Shown here: piece after piece, positions 1-8,637 of the stretch | How the letters are laid out: the number at the start of each line of letters is the position of its first letter | Position numbering within the stretch: position 1 is the stretch's first letter | Assembly (NCBI GenBank): GCA_947167635.1 | Contig: CAMVIT010000012.1 | Span: 1 to 59,827 of the forward strand | DNA: 59,827 nt | DNA from: F23-D06 sp947167635 | Lineage (GTDB): Bacteria; Bacteroidota; Bacteroidia; Bacteroidales; WCHB1-69 | Reading direction: 5' to 3' | Program-made: the position numbers and the translations under genes | The notes under the pieces: generated by a model | Told to the model about the DNA's origin: nothing | Database searches by the model: none | The model's input: only the letters and a program-made list of their open reading frames with translations

Positions 1-187
1 CGCGGCGCGGGAGTCGGCATCCAAGATGCATAAAACTTGCTCGCCGCGAAAGGGAGGCGTTTGAAAAAATGTGTTGTTTATTCCAGCCGGATGCCATTAT
101 GTATATGACTACCAAAAAAATTGCCCGGAAGACCTGACGGCCTGCCTGTCGGAGGAGCGTATGTGTGACTATGATGATGGCGGGTGA
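1..187. other. Window edge, no gene assigned
   Basis: This is the stretch downstream of murG, where murC often follows in other genomes. I do not see a MurC start (no GIGG motif near a start codon). Reading frames on both strands run off the left edge but none is recognisable. The short plus-strand frame that begins at base 1 and stops after about ten codons could be the tail of a neighbouring gene. The call is open. Confidence 0.3.
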
Positions 188-1303
188 TTACGCCTTTTGC
201 ACCACTTCTTTGATTTCCTTGTAGATAGCGTCGATGGCGGTGGGTTGTGCGAAAGGTTTCAGGTTTTCGCTCATGCGGGCGCAACGTGCTTCGTCCTGTG
301 CCAGCCCCATCAGCTGGGGTATGAGTTGTGTTTGGGCATCCTTGTCGGCGATGAGGATGGCGGCGCCTTTGTCGGACAGGGCGCGGGCGTTGTAGGTCTG
401 GTGGTCCTCGGCGGCATACGGGAAGGGCACCAGAATGGTGGGCACCCCCACGATGGCTAACTCGGCGAGGGCCAGGGCACCGGCACGCGACACGATGACA
501 TCGGCCATGCTGTAGGCATCGTTCATGTTCTTGATGAAAGGCACGATGCGGATGTGGTCGTCCTGTTCGGCGAGGAGTTTGGAGTCGATGTCACGGAAAA
601 ATTGTTCGCCGGTCTGCCACAGCAGCTGAAGGTCGGCCTTGCGGAAGTCGTCAAGATGGGCCGCCATCGTCTTATTGAGGGTCAGGGCGCCGAGACTGCC
701 GCCGACGACGAGCACGGTCTTGCGCTCGGGACTGAAGTTGAAGAACTTGTAGGCGGCGGGATTCTTGCGCTGGATGTTGAGAATCTCGGCACGGATGGGG
801 TTGCCGGTCTTGACAATCTTCTCGGCGGGGAAATATTTGTTCAGCCCGTCGTAGGCCACGCAGATGCGCTTGGCCTTGGGCGCGAGCATCTTGTTGGTGA
901 CCCCGGGGTAGGAGTTCTGCTCCTGCAGCAGGGTGGGGATGCCGAGCCGGTCGGCGGACTTCAGGGCGGGACCGCTGGCAAAGCCGCCCACACCGATGGC
1001 GATGTCCGGCTTGAAGTCGCGGATGATGGATTTGGCCTTGCGCATGGCGCGCAGCAGCACGAAGGGCAGCTTAAGGTTCTTTTTGATGCCGGCCCAGGAG
1101 AAGTCGCGGCTGATGCCGTAGATGGTCAGCCCCTCGATGGGGTAGCCGGCCTCGGGCACGCGCTGCATCTCCATCTTGTTGTCGGCGCCGATGAAAAGGA
1201 TTTCAGCATCGGGCTCTTCCTTGCGGATTTTGTTGGCGATGGCCAATGCGGGGAAGATGTGCCCGCCGGTGCCGCCGCCGCTGATAAGGTATCGTTTTGC
1301 CAT
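188..1303 (-). CDS. murG: MurG, UDP-GlcNAc:undecaprenyl-PP-MurNAc-pentapeptide GlcNAc transferase
   Basis: MurG adds N-acetylglucosamine to lipid I to make lipid II on the inner face of the cytoplasmic membrane, the last cytoplasmic step of peptidoglycan precursor synthesis. The 371-residue protein has the family's usual length and two GT-B Rossmann halves. The N-terminal glycine-rich loop GGGTGGH lies at residues 9-15, a second loop VVGGSLGA near residue 200, and a C-terminal PFPYAAEDHQ segment of the kind that contacts UDP-GlcNAc. It is followed on the same strand by an 84-bp AT-rich gap from folD, so co-transcription with folD is possible but not shown. The start was chosen because MAKRYLISGGG matches the family's N-terminus. 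Confidence 0.96.
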   Translation of the reverse strand: MAKRYLISGGGTGGHIFPALAIANKIRKEEPDAEILFIGADNKMEMQRVPEAGYPIEGLTIYGISRDFSWAGIKKNLKLPFVLLRAMRKAKSIIRDFKPDIAIGVGGFASGPALKSADRLGIPTLLQEQNSYPGVTNKMLAPKAKRICVAYDGLNKYFPAEKIVKTGNPIRAEILNIQRKNPAAYKFFNFSPERKTVLVVGGSLGALTLNKTMAAHLDDFRKADLQLLWQTGEQFFRDIDSKLLAEQDDHIRIVPFIKNMNDAYSMADVIVSRAGALALAELAIVGVPTILVPFPYAAEDHQTYNARALSDKGAAILIADKDAQTQLIPQLMGLAQDEARCARMSENLKPFAQPTAIDAIYKEIKEVVQKA

Positions 1304-1387
1304 ACGTTTGTCAAACTAAAATTATTAAACTATTAAGCTATTAAATTATTTACCAACTGCCAATGGCTTATGGCCAACAGCTAATGG

Positions 1388-2257
1388 CTAACATCCCTTA
1401 TATGCTTTCATTGTGTTGAGCAGCAGGCAGGCCATTGTCATGGGGCCCACACCGCCGGGCACGGGCGTGATGGCCTCGCACTTTTGGCTCACTTCGTCGT
1501 ACTTGACATCGCCGCAGACGCGGTACCCGTTGGGCTGCCCCGGGTCGGGGATGCGATGGATGCCCACATCGATGACCGTGGCCTTGTCCTTGACGTACTC
1601 CTCGGTGATCATCTCCGGCTGGCCGATGGCCACGATGAGGATGTCGGCCCGGCTGCACACCCGTTTGAGGTTCTTGGTGCGGCTGTGGCAGACGGTGACC
1701 GTGGCGTTGGCGTCCTTCTGCAACAACAGCATCGCTAAGGGTTTCCCCACAATGTTGCTGCGGCCGAGAATGACGCACTCCTTGCCCTCCGTTTCGATGT
1801 GGCTGCGATGGATGAGCTCCATGACACCATGCGGCGTGGCCGGCAGGAAACACTCCTTGCCGAGCAGCAAGTTGCCCATGTTGGCAGGATGGAAACAGTC
1901 CATATCTTTGCGCGGATCGACGTGGGCCGTCACCTTGTCGATGGAGACCTGCTTGGGCAGCGGCATCTGGATGATGTATCCGTTGACCTCCTCGTCTTGG
2001 TTGAGGAAGTCTATGGTGTCGAGGATGTCCTTCTCCTTGACATCTTCGGGGAACTTGTAGGCGGAACAGAGATAGCCCACAGCCTTGCATTGCTTTTCGA
2101 TGCTGTTGACATAGCTGAGGGCAGCGCCGTCCTGCCCGGCGATGATGACCGCCAAGTGCGGTGCGCTCTTGCCTTGGTCAAGCAAGGATTTGACCTCGGT
2201 GGCGATTTCGGTCTTTATGGTAGCGGCAATCTCTTTGCCGTCGATGATAGTTGCCAT
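1388..2257 (-). CDS. folD: FolD, methylenetetrahydrofolate dehydrogenase / cyclohydrolase
   Basis: FolD interconverts 5,10-methylene-, methenyl- and 10-formyl-tetrahydrofolate with NADP and supplies one-carbon units in the cytoplasm. The 289-residue length is normal. Visible family features are the SYVNSIEKQCK segment, with Tyr49 and Lys55 in the positions of the catalytic Tyr and Lys, the DMDCFHP loop, the Rossmann motif VILGRSNIVGKPLA, and the C-terminal PVPGGVGPMT signature. In Escherichia coli FolD the residue two before the catalytic Lys is also Lys, whereas here it is Ile53. It sits between ffh and murG on the same strand, and the AT-rich spacers on both sides show no strong promoter. 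Confidence 0.96.
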   Translation of the reverse strand: MATIIDGKEIAATIKTEIATEVKSLLDQGKSAPHLAVIIAGQDGAALSYVNSIEKQCKAVGYLCSAYKFPEDVKEKDILDTIDFLNQDEEVNGYIIQMPLPKQVSIDKVTAHVDPRKDMDCFHPANMGNLLLGKECFLPATPHGVMELIHRSHIETEGKECVILGRSNIVGKPLAMLLLQKDANATVTVCHSRTKNLKRVCSRADILIVAIGQPEMITEEYVKDKATVIDVGIHRIPDPGQPNGYRVCGDVKYDEVSQKCEAITPVPGGVGPMTMACLLLNTMKAYKGC

Positions 2258-2381
2258 AATTCTATTTGTTAAATCATTAAACCATTAAAAAAATTAAATC
2301 ATGAAGATGTGTTTTTCTGAATGAACAATGGTTTCAGAACAGAATAATCTTCATAATTTCGTATTTTAATAATTTCATAAA

Positions 2382-3722
2382 CTAAAACGGTCTTCTGCCC
2401 GGGGCATTCATGGCGCGTACCAGTCCTTTCATCTTGCCTTTGCTCTCAAGACGCATGATCTTGCGTGTCTCCTCGAACTGCTTGAGCAGGCGGTTGACGT
2501 CCTGAATGCTGCTGCCGCTGCCATTGGCGATGCGGCGGCGGCGCGAACCGTTGATGATGTCGGGGTTGGCGCGCTCGGCGGGCGTCATCGATTGGATGAT
2601 CACCTCCACGCTCTTGAAAGCGTTGTCGTCGAAATCCATGTCCTTCACCATCTTGCCCATGCCCGGGATCATGGACATGAGGTCCTTGACGTTGCCCATC
2701 TTCTTGATCTGCTGGATCTGGGCCATGAAGTCGTTGAAGTCGAACTGGTTCTTGGCCAGCTTCTTCTGCAGCTTGGCGGCCTCCTCCTGGTCGAATTGGT
2801 CTTGTGCCCTTTCCACGAAGGAGCGGATGTCGCCCATGCCGAGGATGCGTTCTGCCATACGGTCGGGATGGAACACGCTGAGGGCCTCCATTTTCTCGCC
2901 GGTGCCGATGAACTTGATGGGCTTATCGACCACCGCCTTGATGGTGAGGGCTGCACCGCCGCGGGTGTCACCGTCCATCTTGGTGAGGATCACGCCGTCG
3001 AAGTTGAGCTTGTCGTTGAAGGCTTTGGCGGTGTTGACAGCATCCTGGCCGGTCATGGCGTCCACCACGAAGAGGATCTCGTGCGGGTTGACGGCATCCT
3101 TGATGTTGCCGATTTCGTCCATCATCTCCTGATCGACGGCCAGACGGCCGGCGGTATCGATGAGCACCACGTCGTAGCCATACTCCTTGGCGTGTGCCAC
3201 GCCGTTCTTGGCAATCTTGACGGGCTCTTTGCTGCCCTCCTCGGTATAGACGGGGACGCCGATCTGCTCGCCCAGCACCTTGAGCTGGTCGATGGCGGCG
3301 GGACGATATACATCGCCAGCCACCAACAACGGCTTTTTGCCGCGCTTGGTTTTCAGCAAGTTGGCGAGCTTGGCCGCGTGGGTGGTTTTACCCGAACCTT
3401 GCAGACCTGCCATCAGGATGATGGCCGGATTGGCCTTGATGTTGATGTCGATGGCTTCGCGTCCCATCAGAGTGATGAGTTCGTCGTATGTGAGCTTGAC
3501 CATCAACTGGCTCGGCGAGACGGCCTTGAGGACGTTCATGCCGAGAGCCTTTTTCTTGACGCTGTCGGTGAACTCTTTGGCGATTTTGTAACTGACATCG
3601 GCGTCCAAAAGCGCCTTGCGCACCTCCTTCATCGTCTCGGCCACATTGATTTCGGTGATGTAGCCCTGGCCTTTGATGATTTTAAACGCGCGTTCTAATC
3701 TGTCGGATAAATTTTCAAACAT
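2382..3722 (-). CDS. ffh: Ffh, signal recognition particle GTPase (SRP54)
   Basis: Ffh binds the 4.5S RNA and signal sequences of nascent membrane proteins and delivers ribosomes to FtsY. The 446 residues cover the N domain (MFENLSDRLERAFKII), the G domain and the M domain. GTPase motifs are visible in order: GLQGSGKTT near residue 108, the insertion region with DTAGR, and TKMDGDTRGGAAL. The C-terminal half holds the methionine-rich M domain (MSMIPGMGKMVKDMD) and the RNA-binding segment with GSRRRRIANGSG. A clear -7 box lies about 50 bp upstream on the minus strand. Confidence 0.96.
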   Translation of the reverse strand: MFENLSDRLERAFKIIKGQGYITEINVAETMKEVRKALLDADVSYKIAKEFTDSVKKKALGMNVLKAVSPSQLMVKLTYDELITLMGREAIDINIKANPAIILMAGLQGSGKTTHAAKLANLLKTKRGKKPLLVAGDVYRPAAIDQLKVLGEQIGVPVYTEEGSKEPVKIAKNGVAHAKEYGYDVVLIDTAGRLAVDQEMMDEIGNIKDAVNPHEILFVVDAMTGQDAVNTAKAFNDKLNFDGVILTKMDGDTRGGAALTIKAVVDKPIKFIGTGEKMEALSVFHPDRMAERILGMGDIRSFVERAQDQFDQEEAAKLQKKLAKNQFDFNDFMAQIQQIKKMGNVKDLMSMIPGMGKMVKDMDFDDNAFKSVEVIIQSMTPAERANPDIINGSRRRRIANGSGSSIQDVNRLLKQFEETRKIMRLESKGKMKGLVRAMNAPGRRPF

Positions 3723-3772
3723 ATTTCATACTTTCTTTTTTCAACGTAAAATTCTGTGCATAATTTGCGGCG

Positions 3773-3781
3773 GCAAAGATA
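3773..3781 (-). promoter_or_regulatory. -7 promoter box for ffh
   Basis: On the minus strand this reads TATCTTTGC, a full match to the Bacteroidetes TAnnTTTG box, about 50 bp before the ffh start codon. It lies at the edge of the broken TonB-type gene start described next, so ffh may use a promoter close to a rearrangement junction. Confidence 0.65.
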
Positions 3782-3840
3782 CGATTTTTTGGGCAATACA
3801 CCCAGGTGATCGCAAATTTGACAATAGGAATAATTGTCAT
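3781..3840 (-). pseudogene. Broken 5' end of a TonB-C type gene
   Basis: Read on the minus strand from an ATG at 3840, this stretch encodes MTIIPIVKFAITWV and then diverges. The intact gene at 8150-8554 starts MKPLVKFAITWVIALTCF. The two also match closely in DNA around the start codon and in the divergent promoter beyond it (3799-3900 against 8519-8630). This fragment is therefore the start of a second copy of that gene, whose remainder was lost up to the ffh promoter. No functional product is expected. Confidence 0.7.
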
Positions 3841-3884
3841 TTTTTTGCAAAAAATAATAATTGTGGAGTACGACTGTTTTTTGC

Positions 3885-3892
3885 TACTTTTG
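3885..3892 (+). promoter_or_regulatory. -7 promoter box for the 673-residue secreted protein
   Basis: The sequence TACTTTTG lies 37 bp before the start codon at 3929. The same box in the same surroundings (cTACTTTTGCAAC) precedes the gene at 8638, as part of the duplicated divergent promoter. Confidence 0.6.
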
Positions 3893-3928
3893 CAACGTGA
3901 TTTTTAGATAATGATATGATAAAGGAAA

Positions 3929-5950
3929 ATGATGGATAGGCATATAGTTACACGATTCTTAAGATGCTTGATGATTGTTGGGCTGTTGTGGTGCGGCGCT
4001 TTGGTTGCGCAGCCGATTGACCGTGAGATGTATGCCAATGTGGTGCGTTCCAATTCCAAACACAACTGTCCTTTTTTTGAAGAGGGTGTCAACATCGAAA
4101 AACTATCGTACACCCCGGGGCGGCTTCACTTCCATATCACCGCCAAAGAACAGGTTTTGATGGGACTCAGCATTCCAGAATTGAAGAAGTTTTATGCCGA
4201 CCGGCTCCGCTATCGGCTGGAACACGAGTATTTCAACTATCTTTACAGTCATCTCGGCGATATCAACGGCGGTCTCTCGTACCATTTTACCCTTGCGGAC
4301 AGCGACAGCAGTTTCACCATAGCCTACTCCCCGCAGGAGGTCCGCCAAATCTGGTCCGACCGGTCCAAGCCCGCCTATAAGAACGCCAAGAGATGGAAGG
4401 CCCGTAGATTCTTGCAGCGGAATGTGTTCATTGCGAATGCGCAAATTCGAGCTTTCCTGCAAACGTCACCTCCGCAGGAGCCCCCCTCATACCTGCTTCC
4501 TGACTCGCTGGCGATGACGGAAGACTGGATTGTGTATTATATGCATCCGGTGGATGATAGCAGTTTTAGACTCTATGTGGAGAATCAGGAAGTGGTGCTC
4601 TCCAACAATAGGGATGCGTTGTTGGCGGACCCCGACAGACTGGACCAAATGATTGATGCCGAGTGCGGTTTTCGTTATCTGGTTTTTAATCAGCTACGTA
4701 CAGATAGTTTGATAATGGACTTTCCTTTAACACTGTTGAAAGAATGGCGCTCGCAGGCGAAAAAACTGACACTGGCCAATGATTCTCAAATGCGGGAATA
4801 TATGGAATTGGCGGCGGAAGAGACGATGGAGTCCTTCGAAGAGGCAATGGACAGTGCCAGTAATATGAAGATGGAAAGTGCAGAGTATAATGACGGCATC
4901 TTTCTCTTGGTATATGCTGTGCAGGAGAATACGATGAACTTCAATATGACCGCCAAAGAGCAGAATATTGTCAAGGCAAAGCTCGCGTCCGTGATGAAAA
5001 CCATCATCGAAGACTCCTACAGCACTCCGGAGGTTTTCGATTCCATTATGATAACAAAAGAACTCTTCTGTCAGTATTTCAAAGGTTTGCGGATTCTCTA
5101 TATGGAAGAGAACACCCGGAGAGCAATTGACCTGTTTGTTTCGGCTCAGGAGATAAACAATGCTGAAAAGATAGGGGAGAGTGTGGATTCCCTTTCCAGT
5201 GAGAAAATTGCGTCCCAGCTGAGTTCGGAGTTGTTCGCGCAGGCGATTGAGCAGTACAGTCGCGAGAATTTTCCACAAGGGGATGGGAAAGCGAGCGTGG
5301 AGAGAATGAGTTTTGAGGACGGAGTGCTGAACATTTACAATGTGGTGGACACTTTGGACCCCGTCTTCTTCAACATTGATCTTTTGCGAGAACAAATGAA
5401 GTTGAACCTCGCGGAACAAATCAGTGGTGTCCAAGACGACAATATTTTCCGGAATCTGCTGGCATTGAATGGCGCCATCGCGTACCATTTTCACATACGG
5501 AGCGTTGATACGGTGCTAACAGTGGCGTTCTCGTCGGAGGAATTGAAGAGGATGCAGGAGGCGGCGAATGCTGACGGAGGCACTGCGGTTGGCAGTGCGC
5601 TGGAAGGCATCATCCGTGTCACCAACATCCAATGCCCCGTTGTGGTTGATGAGATTACCACGCTGGACTCGGTGGGCGTTGACGGCCAGAATTTCGTCTA
5701 TTATTTTTCTGTCTCAAATTCCAACTCCTATTATGATGCTAATGTGTTGCGCGCGATGCTTCGTATGAATCTGATGAATGAGGGTGATGCAGCAATGGAA
5801 TATTTGAAATCGTTGTGTGTCAAATCGGGATTCGGGATTTGTTATCACTATGTTTTTCCCAAAGAGGATCTCACCGCTCGAAAAAAAGCCAAGCGGCAGT
5901 CCCAAGCGCCCACGGAGGTGATATGTTTCACGGTGGAGGAGATACAATGA
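3929..5950 (+). CDS. Large secreted protein with repeated modules, function unknown
   Basis: I do not recognise this 673-residue protein. The N-terminus has a basic stretch and a hydrophobic core ending near LVAQPID, a typical signal peptide, so it is probably periplasmic or surface-exposed. The body appears to be four or five diverged copies of one module. The most conserved part of each is a YHF/YHY strand followed by a short loop and a hydrophobic strand, for example LSYHFTLADSDSSFTIAYS, IAYHFHIRSVDTVLTVAFS and GICYHYVFPKED. Each is preceded by a helix such as LLREQMKLNLAEQI or NVLRAMLRMNLMNEG. An AAAGGAAA ribosome-binding site precedes the chosen ATG. It faces the secreted protein at 5992-8064 tail to tail. 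Confidence 0.75.
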   Translation: MMDRHIVTRFLRCLMIVGLLWCGALVAQPIDREMYANVVRSNSKHNCPFFEEGVNIEKLSYTPGRLHFHITAKEQVLMGLSIPELKKFYADRLRYRLEHEYFNYLYSHLGDINGGLSYHFTLADSDSSFTIAYSPQEVRQIWSDRSKPAYKNAKRWKARRFLQRNVFIANAQIRAFLQTSPPQEPPSYLLPDSLAMTEDWIVYYMHPVDDSSFRLYVENQEVVLSNNRDALLADPDRLDQMIDAECGFRYLVFNQLRTDSLIMDFPLTLLKEWRSQAKKLTLANDSQMREYMELAAEETMESFEEAMDSASNMKMESAEYNDGIFLLVYAVQENTMNFNMTAKEQNIVKAKLASVMKTIIEDSYSTPEVFDSIMITKELFCQYFKGLRILYMEENTRRAIDLFVSAQEINNAEKIGESVDSLSSEKIASQLSSELFAQAIEQYSRENFPQGDGKASVERMSFEDGVLNIYNVVDTLDPVFFNIDLLREQMKLNLAEQISGVQDDNIFRNLLALNGAIAYHFHIRSVDTVLTVAFSSEELKRMQEAANADGGTAVGSALEGIIRVTNIQCPVVVDEITTLDSVGVDGQNFVYYFSVSNSNSYYDANVLRAMLRMNLMNEGDAAMEYLKSLCVKSGFGICYHYVFPKEDLTARKKAKRQSQAPTEVICFTVEEIQ

Positions 5951-5955
5951 GGTAG

Positions 5956-5976
5956 AGACGTTTTTTTTAAACGTCT
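5956..5976. terminator. Bidirectional hairpin between convergent genes
   Basis: AGACGTTT and AAACGTCT form an inverted repeat around a T-rich loop, between the convergent ends at 5950 and 5992. A second half copy (AAACGTCTTTAC) follows at about 5985. A related hairpin lies after the gene ending at 9456. Confidence 0.5.
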
Positions 5977-5991
5977 TTACACGAAACGTCT

Positions 5992-8064
5992 TTACAATGT
6001 CTCCCAATTCTCTTTCGGGTGGGTGAGGTAACGGAGGCATTTCAGCAGCACGTCAAGGTCGGTGAAGTTTTGGCGGGTCAGCATCTTTTGTGGCATTAAT
6101 TCGCCAAGGAAGCGAAGAAACGGGATGTGCGTGCAGGACAGGATAAGGCTGTCTGTGCGCAGTTCTACCGGCATCATAAAGGAGTGCTCCCCGAGGTCGC
6201 AAGACGCGTCTTCACCGCTGACGATCAGCTCGTCTCCGTTTTGATTGATGATTCGCGCTGTGAAGAATGCTGTTGTGGTGCAGCCGTCACCGAAACCGCT
6301 GGTCATTATATAGTGGATCAGCGAATCGCTGAAGTGATAGACGGTGTCGTCCAACTGGTAGATGTCTTTGAGCGTGGCGTACCTGAAAAGGTATAACGAC
6401 GAGTTTTTCTTGTAAAGGCTCATCACAGAATCGTAGTCTGCCTTTGCGAAAGAGAACATCCCCATTGTGATGGAGGTGTCGTAGTGCAGGTTGAGGTCTC
6501 TGAGCAAGGCGTCCAGCGCTTCCGCTCTGAAAGAAAGGCTTAGTTCCACGGTGTCTTTGTGGAGGATGGCATTTTTTGCCACAAAGAGATCGTTTTCTCT
6601 AACATAGCTGATGGAATCTTGCCAGAAATGGAAGCAGCCGCCGGTATAAGGGGTGAAGATGACTTGGGAGACAGGATAGCGCAGGAATTTGTCCAAGGGC
6701 CTTTCTATGCGGAACGGCTGTAGGGTAGGATTGTGCTCGCTAACCAGATAGGATTGTTTGCCATCACTGATAACAACCTGCTGCCCGTCAGGGCATTTTC
6801 CATCGCTGTACGGATACATATATTGAATCTTAAACGGTGCGGTAACAACCCTGTGCCACTGTTTTTTTTCAGAGTCGAAATGGAGGATGTCCTTCTTCTC
6901 CCAACCCCAAGGATATTTTTCAGAGTACACTCTGTCCTTAAGATGCTCAACAGCGAAATCAAACCAGACCCAACTGGCGGTGGCCCTGCGCCACGGCGCG
7001 GGGATGGGATGGTCGTCGCTGAAGAATCCCATACGGGTGCAGGAATCACCGGAAAAATGGCAGAAAAAGTGGTCCGCGGCTGTCGAGATGTAACCGTATA
7101 GCTGTCCGTTGCAGACACGGAGCCTGAAAGGATAGCCTCCTTGAGAATGGAACACGGTGTCAAAATGCAGAAGATCCGTCGTCCTTAAAATGTCGCCTGC
7201 TTCGTCGGTGAGCAGGAGGACGCCGGATTCGAGATCGTGGGTTTGGGGCGTGAGGCCTTCGGGAAATCTTTCCCATTTGATTCTGTCCCTTGCAGAGCGA
7301 AACCATTCATCGCCCTGGTACACCATAATCCATTCTTTGAAGATCAGAGTCCTTAAACATCTTTTGTACCTGGGTTCTTCGGAATGGCTGTTGTCCTTAT
7401 TGAGGAGATTCTGCTTGTCGGGGGTTCGGATGGCACGGTAGGTGGTCCAGTTGTCTTCGGTGTAGTAGATGGCATTGTCATAGCACCCTGCAACGCCTGT
7501 GCGCAGGTCCGGGTTCATAGAGATCGAGGAGAGTGTGTGCGGGAAGTGGTTGAGCTTTGTGAAGGACAATCCCTTGTCGGCGGAGCAATAAAGCGTGTCG
7601 CTCGCAATCCAGACCTCGCCGGATGGGGAACAGAAGGTGCAGCGGATCTGGTCTTTGTTGGCGGCAAAAACTCTCGACTCCCACGTCTTCCCCCGATCGT
7701 TGGAGTACCAGTAGGTGTTGCGGACCTGTTTGTGTTTGAAGGGGGTGTGAATCTCTCCAACCACCAGTACGGTGTTGCTGTCCGGGCAGATGATGTGGGA
7801 TAGTTTGCCCCCGCCGTCATAATGGCTGTCGTCGGGATGGCCTTTACCGAGGTTGTCCACAACGTGCCAAAGTTCGCGGAGACTCCCGGCGTGATATAGA
7901 ACCCCTCGGTGTTCTTGTGATCCCCACAGGTCGCCTCCCGGCGACACCGCCACACAATCGAAGGGAGGAGTTATTCTTTCATTGAAATCCTTCTCCTGTT
8001 GCGCAAACGCCGACAACGTGCATATTGTCAGTAAAAGAATCAAAGTGTGGCGCTTTCTGGACAT
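5992..8064 (-). CDS. Secreted beta-propeller-like protein with Asp-box repeats
   Basis: The 690-residue protein has a signal peptide (hydrophobic core LILLLTICTLSAFA, probable cleavage before QQEKD). Two Asp-box motifs (S-x-D-x-G-x-T/S-W/F) are visible: SNDRGKTWE at residues 121-129 and SADKGLSFT at 161-169. Such motifs sit in turns of beta-propellers of the BNR/sialidase and Ycf48 type. The region to about residue 450 is rich in alternating beta-strand and Gly/Asp turns and would fit a six- or seven-bladed propeller. The last 200 residues look different and may be a separate domain. No sialidase catalytic arginines or Tyr can be assigned, so an enzyme activity is not claimed. Confidence 0.75.
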   Translation of the reverse strand: MSRKRHTLILLLTICTLSAFAQQEKDFNERITPPFDCVAVSPGGDLWGSQEHRGVLYHAGSLRELWHVVDNLGKGHPDDSHYDGGGKLSHIICPDSNTVLVVGEIHTPFKHKQVRNTYWYSNDRGKTWESRVFAANKDQIRCTFCSPSGEVWIASDTLYCSADKGLSFTKLNHFPHTLSSISMNPDLRTGVAGCYDNAIYYTEDNWTTYRAIRTPDKQNLLNKDNSHSEEPRYKRCLRTLIFKEWIMVYQGDEWFRSARDRIKWERFPEGLTPQTHDLESGVLLLTDEAGDILRTTDLLHFDTVFHSQGGYPFRLRVCNGQLYGYISTAADHFFCHFSGDSCTRMGFFSDDHPIPAPWRRATASWVWFDFAVEHLKDRVYSEKYPWGWEKKDILHFDSEKKQWHRVVTAPFKIQYMYPYSDGKCPDGQQVVISDGKQSYLVSEHNPTLQPFRIERPLDKFLRYPVSQVIFTPYTGGCFHFWQDSISYVRENDLFVAKNAILHKDTVELSLSFRAEALDALLRDLNLHYDTSITMGMFSFAKADYDSVMSLYKKNSSLYLFRYATLKDIYQLDDTVYHFSDSLIHYIMTSGFGDGCTTTAFFTARIINQNGDELIVSGEDASCDLGEHSFMMPVELRTDSLILSCTHIPFLRFLGELMPQKMLTRQNFTDLDVLLKCLRYLTHPKENWETL

Positions 8065-8149
8065 TTGCGATTTGCGATTTACGTTTTACGGTTTACGGTC
8101 TTCAGTCTAAAGTCTTAAGTCTCCAGTCTTAATTCTCAACTCTCAATTC
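8065..8149. repeat. Degenerate short-period simple repeat
   Basis: The spacer consists of runs such as TTTGCGATTTGCGATTTACG, then CAGTCTAAAGTCTTAAGTCT, then TTCTCAACTCTCAATTCTCA, each an imperfect 7-10 bp tandem. No gene or clear promoter is visible in it. Confidence 0.6.
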
Positions 8150-8554
8150 TCAACCCTCAAACCTTACCGGCACCATATAGAAGCAGCGAATAGGTTTTCC
8201 GAGGTTTTTGCCGGGTTTCCACCGTGGCATTGACATTACGACGCGCAGCGCTTCCACATCGCAGTCCGGGAATAGAGGCACCTTGACCTTGCCGTGGGTT
8301 ACCCGTCCGTCCCTTTCCACCACAAACTCTATCAGCACCGTGCCGTTGAAGCCGTACTTTTTTGCAATTGGTGGATAGACTATTTCCCGTTGGAGAAACG
8401 CGGTTAGAGAGTCTGCGCCGCCCGGGAACTCGGGCATCTCATCGGTGTAATGCAATGGCGGGTCGTCCTGAAGGTCTGGGCTGTCTTGTGCCAGTCCTGT
8501 AAAACACGTCAGGGCAATCACCCAGGTAATCGCAAATTTGACAAGAGGTTTCAT
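8150..8554 (-). CDS. TonB C-terminal domain protein, secreted
   Basis: The 134-residue product has a signal peptide (KFAITWVIALTCFTGLAQ) followed directly by one TonB C-terminal domain. The typical landmarks are MPEFPGGADSLTAFL, IVYPPIAKKYGFNGTV, FVVERDGRV, DVEALRVV and MPRWKPGKNLGKP. Full TonB proteins carry an N-terminal membrane anchor and a Pro-rich spacer; here there is only a cleavable-looking signal and the C-terminal fold. It may act as a free periplasmic partner of outer-membrane receptors or other machinery. The start was placed at MKPLV because upstream codons run into the divergent promoter and because the broken copy at 3781-3840 starts at the equivalent ATG. Confidence 0.85.
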   Translation of the reverse strand: MKPLVKFAITWVIALTCFTGLAQDSPDLQDDPPLHYTDEMPEFPGGADSLTAFLQREIVYPPIAKKYGFNGTVLIEFVVERDGRVTHGKVKVPLFPDCDVEALRVVMSMPRWKPGKNLGKPIRCFYMVPVRFEG

Positions 8555-8607
8555 CGTCTTTTTTTTTTGCAAAAATAATATTTTTTTGAAATACAACGTT
8601 TTTTTTC

Positions 8608-8615
8608 TACTTTTG
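8608..8615 (+). promoter_or_regulatory. -7 promoter box for the Cys-rich TonB-type protein
   Basis: TACTTTTG lies 22 bp before the ATG at 8638, in the divergent spacer shared with the TonB-C gene at 8150-8554. The whole spacer is duplicated at 3799-3900. Confidence 0.6.
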
Positions 8616-8637
8616 CAACCTGATTTGTAAATAGAAT

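Noticed and set aside
554..1336. Plus-strand open frame of 260 codons opposite murG
   Set aside because: It is the antisense of a clear murG gene. Its composition (Gly/Val/Asp-rich) is typical of a shadow frame in GC-rich coding DNA.
1304..1387. Possible promoter or small RNA between murG and folD
   Set aside because: The spacer is an ATTAAACTATTAAGCTATT-type simple repeat followed by a GGCCAACAGCTAATGGC stretch; no TAnnTTTG box or stable structure is evident.
2592..3698. Plus-strand open frame of 368 codons opposite ffh
   Set aside because: His/Asp/Leu-rich translation, no start signals, and it mirrors the ffh codons.
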